Shown here: positions 35,044 through 38,500 of the stretch, in pieces
How positions within the stretch are numbered: the stretch's first letter is position 1
Layout of the letters: the number at the start of each line of letters is the position of its first letter
NCBI GenBank assembly: GCA_028278245.1
Contig: JANQEQ010000089.1
Span: 1-38,500 of the forward strand
Direction of reading: 5' to 3'
Length of the DNA stretch: 38,500 nucleotides
Origin: Phycisphaerales bacterium
GTDB lineage: Bacteria; Planctomycetota; Phycisphaerae; Phycisphaerales; SM1A02
Notes under the pieces: model-generated
The model's database searches: none
Seen by the model: the letters and a program-made list of their open reading frames with translations, nothing else
What the model was told of the DNA's origin: nothing
Made by a program: the position numbers and the translations under genes

Positions 35044-36294
35044 ATGAGCAGAAGAGCACACCAGAATCAATTACGAATGATGTTCAGTGCCGGACCCGGC
35101 AATGTACTCGGCACTTATCGTCATTGGCGCGCAGGAGAGGATGACCCATCCCAGGTGGCGATAACTTATTCAAGCCAGTTTTTTAATGTTGTACGTCAAT
35201 TCGATGCCAAGGCACTGATCATCACCTGGATGCCGGGCAATGTTGATCAGATTAAGGATGAGCAGTTTATTCTCATCAATAGGCCAGTAATCTGGACCAA
35301 TCGAACTGGCCTGCTCTGGCACCTTGGGCGGGTGTGGAACGGGCTGCTACTGATCCTCAGGGCAATGCGGTTTCGCCCTCACGTGTTCGTAGCCGGCGGA
35401 GGTACGCATTGGTTTATGTTTCGGTGCCTGCGCTTGTTCGGAATTCGTGTCGTACCTTCGCTGCACGGCGTATTCTGGCCAAAGTACCGCTCACTCAATC
35501 CCATCTGGCGACTTATTCGTCGATTGGATAAAGGTCTGTTCCGACGGGGAGCATTCGCGATCTTCACAGTATCCAACGATATCACAAAGCAGGTCAAACA
35601 ACTGACGAATGGGCAGTCCGCACCGGTCATCGAATTTCTACCTATATTCAGGGAGGAATTGTTCAAATCGATACCTCCACCACACCGCTCACCTGATTCA
35701 TTCCGCATCCTGTATGCAGGTCGGATTGAACACAACAAGGGTGTGTTTGATTTACTGTGGGCTGCAGACCAGCTCAAGAAAAACGGACGAGATGAGATTA
35801 TTTTCGACATATGCGGTGACGGCAATGCTCTATCAGAACTAAAAGAACGCGCAAAGGCTGATGGATTAGCAGACACATTCCAAATGCACGGACATTGCGA
35901 TCGAACGAAAATGCAGCGGATATTGGGTGAGAGCCACCTGCTTGTCGTACCGACCCGAACCGATTTGATCGAGGGTTTCAACAAGGTCGTTGTTGAGGGA
36001 ATTCTGTCCGGTCGTCCCGTGATCACGTCCAATGTCTGCCCGGCTGTCAGATATGTAGCTGATGCAGTGGTTTGTGTCGAACCGGATAATCGCCAGGCGT
36101 ACCTGGATCAGATCCTTAGATTGTGTGATGATCGGCATGCATATGAGCAGATGCGCCATTCGACCGAGCACCTCAGGAAGCAATTCTACGATGAATCCAA
36201 ATCCTGGGGTTCTGCGATGACTTGTGTGTTAAACGCCGTCCGGGAGGGATCCAGCCCTGATGAACGGATTATCGAAATCCCTCCACAGAGCTAG
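35044..36294 (+). CDS. Glycosyltransferase family 4 protein
   Basis: 416 aa from the ATG at 35044. A TTG at 35023 would add seven residues and has no ribosome site, and later ATGs at about 35077-35080 are also possible. The protein opens with FSAGPGNVLGTYRHW and DPSQVAITYSSQFF, a pattern I recall from GT4 enzymes beside flippase genes. The donor half has FRILYAGRIEHNKGVFDLL (about 220-238) and the E-x7-E motif E310-GFNKVVV-E318 followed by LSGRPVITS. The only polysaccharide gene on the plus strand here, it faces away from the flippase gene and probably shares its regulation. Confidence 0.88.
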   Translation: MSRRAHQNQLRMMFSAGPGNVLGTYRHWRAGEDDPSQVAITYSSQFFNVVRQFDAKALIITWMPGNVDQIKDEQFILINRPVIWTNRTGLLWHLGRVWNGLLLILRAMRFRPHVFVAGGGTHWFMFRCLRLFGIRVVPSLHGVFWPKYRSLNPIWRLIRRLDKGLFRRGAFAIFTVSNDITKQVKQLTNGQSAPVIEFLPIFREELFKSIPPPHRSPDSFRILYAGRIEHNKGVFDLLWAADQLKKNGRDEIIFDICGDGNALSELKERAKADGLADTFQMHGHCDRTKMQRILGESHLLVVPTRTDLIEGFNKVVVEGILSGRPVITSNVCPAVRYVADAVVCVEPDNRQAYLDQILRLCDDRHAYEQMRHSTEHLRKQFYDESKSWGSAMTCVLNAVREGSSPDERIIEIPPQS

Positions 36295-36689
36295 CTGGGA
36301 GCTTCGGGGAATGTCCTATCGTGATTAATGCCTTTGAAATAATGTGCTCAACAACTCTTGGCACCCAGATCCACTGCGATATATGTATGAAGATGACGAT
36401 TCCAGAAGAATCGAAATCGTTTGTTTGAGAGCAGTATCTCGCGATCTGCCCCAGCATAGAGATCCATAACAGCTTTATACAGGCACCCCTACACCGCGGT
36501 GTGTATCGCATCAGCAGTTGGAACAGGTAAATCAACCGTGATCGTGTTAACTTTCGATTGTTCAGAAACTTCCCAGAATCTTATCGAATACACAACGCTG
36601 TATAGTAGTTACAGCAGCTTACCTACAGTCTGTTGTTGATTTTGAAACCTGGGCGATTCTGTTTTTGGCAATGTACATCAGAATTCGAA
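36295..36689. other. 395-bp gap between convergent genes without a recognised gene
   Basis: The gap lies between the convergent ends of the GT4 and beta-helix genes. An open minus-strand frame of 88 codons (36535-36269) does not resemble any family I know, runs into the GT4 gene and has no ribosome site. A perfect 6-bp inverted repeat GCTGTA/TACAGC with a 7-nt loop (36597-36615) could be a weak transcript-end hairpin. No T-run adjoins it. The stretch may contain decayed coding sequence, but I cannot identify a parent. Confidence 0.4.
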
Positions 36690-38500
36690 CTAGTGTGTGG
36701 AAGAGTTTGAATCCTGATCAAATCCATTGCGAATATACTCAACCACTGCTTCAGCAGTGTAGTCAGATTGCCAGTGTGCGCGGGATTGTTTTCTTGCTTC
36801 AGCCATGAAATCATCCAGCGTTAGACCGGTTTGATTTTGCACCATATCAACATACTGCTGAATATCACGGTCCGGATCAGAGAAATCCGTTTGGTCTGCG
36901 GTCGCTCCGCTTTCACCGCTAAGTGCAATCCAACCGGACCAATCATAACCCGTCGAATCAACCGTATACCAGTCTACACTGTTGCTGAAATAGTTGTTTT
37001 CCTGGAAGGAAAAACTATTAATTTCAACTTCCCATATTGCTGCCACTTTGCCGGATGAGCACTGCTGGAATTGATTGTTTCGTAGAGTTACACTTGCCGG
37101 CTCACCAGATAATGACAATGCGGTCCCACCGCCGGTAGACACATTCCAATTGTACACAATATTGTCGTGTATATTAACATTTTCATAATTGTAATCTGCC
37201 TGGATGCCAACCGCTGCTGCTGATGTTCGTTGATGTGCAACAATATTGTTATGAACTTCAACACCATCAACCATCTGCAACCAGATACCACGACCACGTG
37301 CCATACCTGCCAGGTCACGCCCATCCAGAACAACATTGCCCTTCACAACGCCACTGACTGCTTCGCTGGGCCAATCAGCCTGGAATTGACCGAACAGAAG
37401 ATTGATTGGATTCTGAAGAAACAGGTTATCCTCACACACACCGCCAGGGCGTTGTTGCAAACCCGAAGCCGATGCATTTGCACTGATATTACCGCGCACT
37501 ATCACATTACGGTTTCCGCGATGGAGGTACATGTTATGGTTGAAAATCGTTTGTTCTGCCCCGGCAATCTGATCATTCCATCCATTATGATCAAACACAC
37601 ATTCCTCAATTAATAATCCGTTGATATCGTTGGCAAACAAACCTTGTGAGTGGGATTCCGTCGACCACGAATCGACAATAACACATCGACGGAATGAGAC
37701 GTTCTGCAACGTCGAACCATTGTAAGAATGGATGATTATATTGTCGTCAAATCCGCCAATGAAACAATCTTCAACCAGTAGATTTTCAGTCGTGGCCAAC
37801 CATCGTATACCGTGACCGCCATCAGTCGGCTGGCGCTCTTCAGGAGCAAAATGCAATCCAACAAACGCTAAATTGCTTCGTGGATAAGCGCCATCTGCAA
37901 ACAGTGCAGTGGTATTCGGCTCAGTGATGATGCGGGGCCGGGCAACATGATCGCCATAGGTACTGATCAGCATGGGTTCCTCCGCTGATCGTCCAGATTT
38001 TTCCCATTCGCCCAATGTTTCGTGCCAGACATCTCCGCGTTTGAGCAACATCCAATCAGGATAACCGTCGCGTATAAGTGAACGTGCTTTGGCCAAACTC
38101 TTGACCGCAGTTTCCTGAGTAAGACCATCGTCAAAGTCACTTCCCTCGGTGTGACTGACATAAATGATGACGGTGTCAGCACTGGGAGTAAACTCAGTCC
38201 AGCCTTCCTCGAACGGATCGGATGAACCACCGGAGCTATCACCACCGGATCCATTACCATGCGGATTCGTTTCTCCACCGCCATTTCCACCACCACCGCC
38301 ACTACCCCCACCACTGCCTCCCCCGCCCCCGCTGCCTCCACCATCAATACTCAGAGCACTGAAGCCACCGCCGTTACTTCCTCCACCTTGGCCGCTACCA
38401 CCACTTCCATTTCCACTACCACCACCAAGACCACCACCAAAGCCCCCGCCCCCGCTTCCTCCACCACCAATCCCCCCACTACCACCACTGCTTCCACTAC
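36690..38500 (-). CDS. Right-handed parallel beta-helix protein with Gly/Ser-rich N-terminal region (5'-partial)
   Basis: Only the C-terminal 602 residues are visible. The frame is open without a stop from 38498 down to the stop at 36690; the TTG at 38096 is not a real start. After the Gly/Ser-rich tract comes VIIYVSHTEGSDFDDGLTQE (38163 down to about 38113) and SLAKARSLIRDGYPDWMLLKRGD. This is the typical N-terminal cap of DUF1565/right-handed beta-helix proteins (Y-V-S-x-x-G-S-D..DG-T..-S-L-A-K-A). Coils follow with Asn/Ile ladders such as NVIVRGNIS, VEVHNNIVAH and VNIHDNIVYN. Such proteins bind or cleave polysaccharides or sit on the cell surface. A signal peptide, if present, lies beyond the window edge. 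It may act on the glycan of the neighbouring cluster, but that is only suggested by position. Confidence 0.85.
   Translation of the reverse strand, partial: SGSSGGSGGIGGGGSGGGGFGGGLGGGSGNGSGGSGQGGGSNGGGFSALSIDGGGSGGGGGSGGGSGGGGGNGGGETNPHGNGSGGDSSGGSSDPFEEGWTEFTPSADTVIIYVSHTEGSDFDDGLTQETAVKSLAKARSLIRDGYPDWMLLKRGDVWHETLGEWEKSGRSAEEPMLISTYGDHVARPRIITEPNTTALFADGAYPRSNLAFVGLHFAPEERQPTDGGHGIRWLATTENLLVEDCFIGGFDDNIIIHSYNGSTLQNVSFRRCVIVDSWSTESHSQGLFANDINGLLIEECVFDHNGWNDQIAGAEQTIFNHNMYLHRGNRNVIVRGNISANASASGLQQRPGGVCEDNLFLQNPINLLFGQFQADWPSEAVSGVVKGNVVLDGRDLAGMARGRGIWLQMVDGVEVHNNIVAHQRTSAAAVGIQADYNYENVNIHDNIVYNWNVSTGGGTALSLSGEPASVTLRNNQFQQCSSGKVAAIWEVEINSFSFQENNYFSNSVDWYTVDSTGYDWSGWIALSGESGATADQTDFSDPDRDIQQYVDMVQNQTGLTLDDFMAEARKQSRAHWQSDYTAEAVVEYIRNGFDQDSNSSTH
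38226..38498 (-). repeat. Low-complexity Gly/Ser-rich coding tract
   Basis: About 91 in-frame codons are mainly Gly with Ser, plus scattered Asn, Leu and Phe, in runs such as GGGSGGGG. On the plus strand it appears as repeated ACC/GCC/TCC triplets. It is interrupted once by a non-glycine segment FSALSID (38343-38363). It probably forms a flexible linker or surface tether between the missing N-terminal part and the beta-helix. Such repeats are prone to length change by slippage. Confidence 0.75.

Noticed and set aside
36269-36535. 88-codon open frame on the minus strand between the GT4 and beta-helix genes
   Set aside because: No ribosome site, no recognisable family, extends into the end of the GT4 gene; probably a chance frame.
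37967-38347. Val/Ala/Glu-rich frame on the minus strand, 126 codons
   Set aside because: A shadow of the Gly/Ser-rich tract of the beta-helix gene in another frame; repeated triplets give long open frames in every frame.

Overview
The window looks like a chromosomal segment of a Gram-negative-type bacterium, most likely Planctomycetota and possibly class Phycisphaerae. The reasons are an operon of band-7/SPFH proteins next to an ABC exporter and a large membrane protein of a type I associate with planctomycetes, mostly weak or absent Shine-Dalgarno sequences, and a sulfotransferase-containing exopolysaccharide cluster. The placement is inferred from gene content only. I saw no rRNA, tRNA, CRISPR array, insertion sequence or phage gene.

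Region 1 (1-2860, minus strand) is the start of a three-subunit molybdenum hydroxylase operon: a Tat-exported [2Fe-2S] subunit, the molybdopterin subunit and the first 32 codons of the FAD subunit, joined by 4-bp ATGA overlaps. Region 2 (2966-12933, minus) is a six-gene unit. It encodes a polytopic SPFH protein, an HflC-like protein, an HflK-like protein, an ABC ATPase with a long acidic tail, a large ABC-2 permease and a 652-aa membrane-anchored protein of unknown role. I read it as one membrane-microdomain/transport complex. Region 3 (13181-17805, plus) starts with a second ABC-2 permease transcribed divergently from region 2, then uvrA and a small membrane protein. Region 4 (18024-19382, plus) is a phosphoribosyltransferase/alpha-beta-hydrolase fusion in which the signature residues of both domains appear lost.

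Region 5 (19313-34729, minus) is a compact surface-polysaccharide cluster. It holds a Wzx-type flippase, a sulfotransferase, an O-antigen ligase/polymerase-type protein, a CDP-glycerol-transferase-like protein, four glycosyltransferases (two GT4, two GT2), a polysaccharide deacetylase, a CelD-type and a GNAT acyltransferase, a hexapeptide acetyltransferase, a Gfo/Idh/MocA oxidoreductase and an NAD-dependent epimerase. Most neighbours overlap by 4-13 bp or lie a few bases apart, so they are probably cotranscribed. A divergent GT4 gene (35044-36294, plus) belongs to the same cluster. The section about 26.2-30.8 kb is visibly more AT-rich than the rest. Together these genes would build, modify (acetyl, deacetyl, sulfate), flip and polymerise a complex surface glycan.

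Region 6 (36690-38500, minus) is a right-handed beta-helix protein whose N-terminal side is a long Gly/Ser-rich tract. Its reading frame stays open to the window edge, so the gene is 5'-truncated here.
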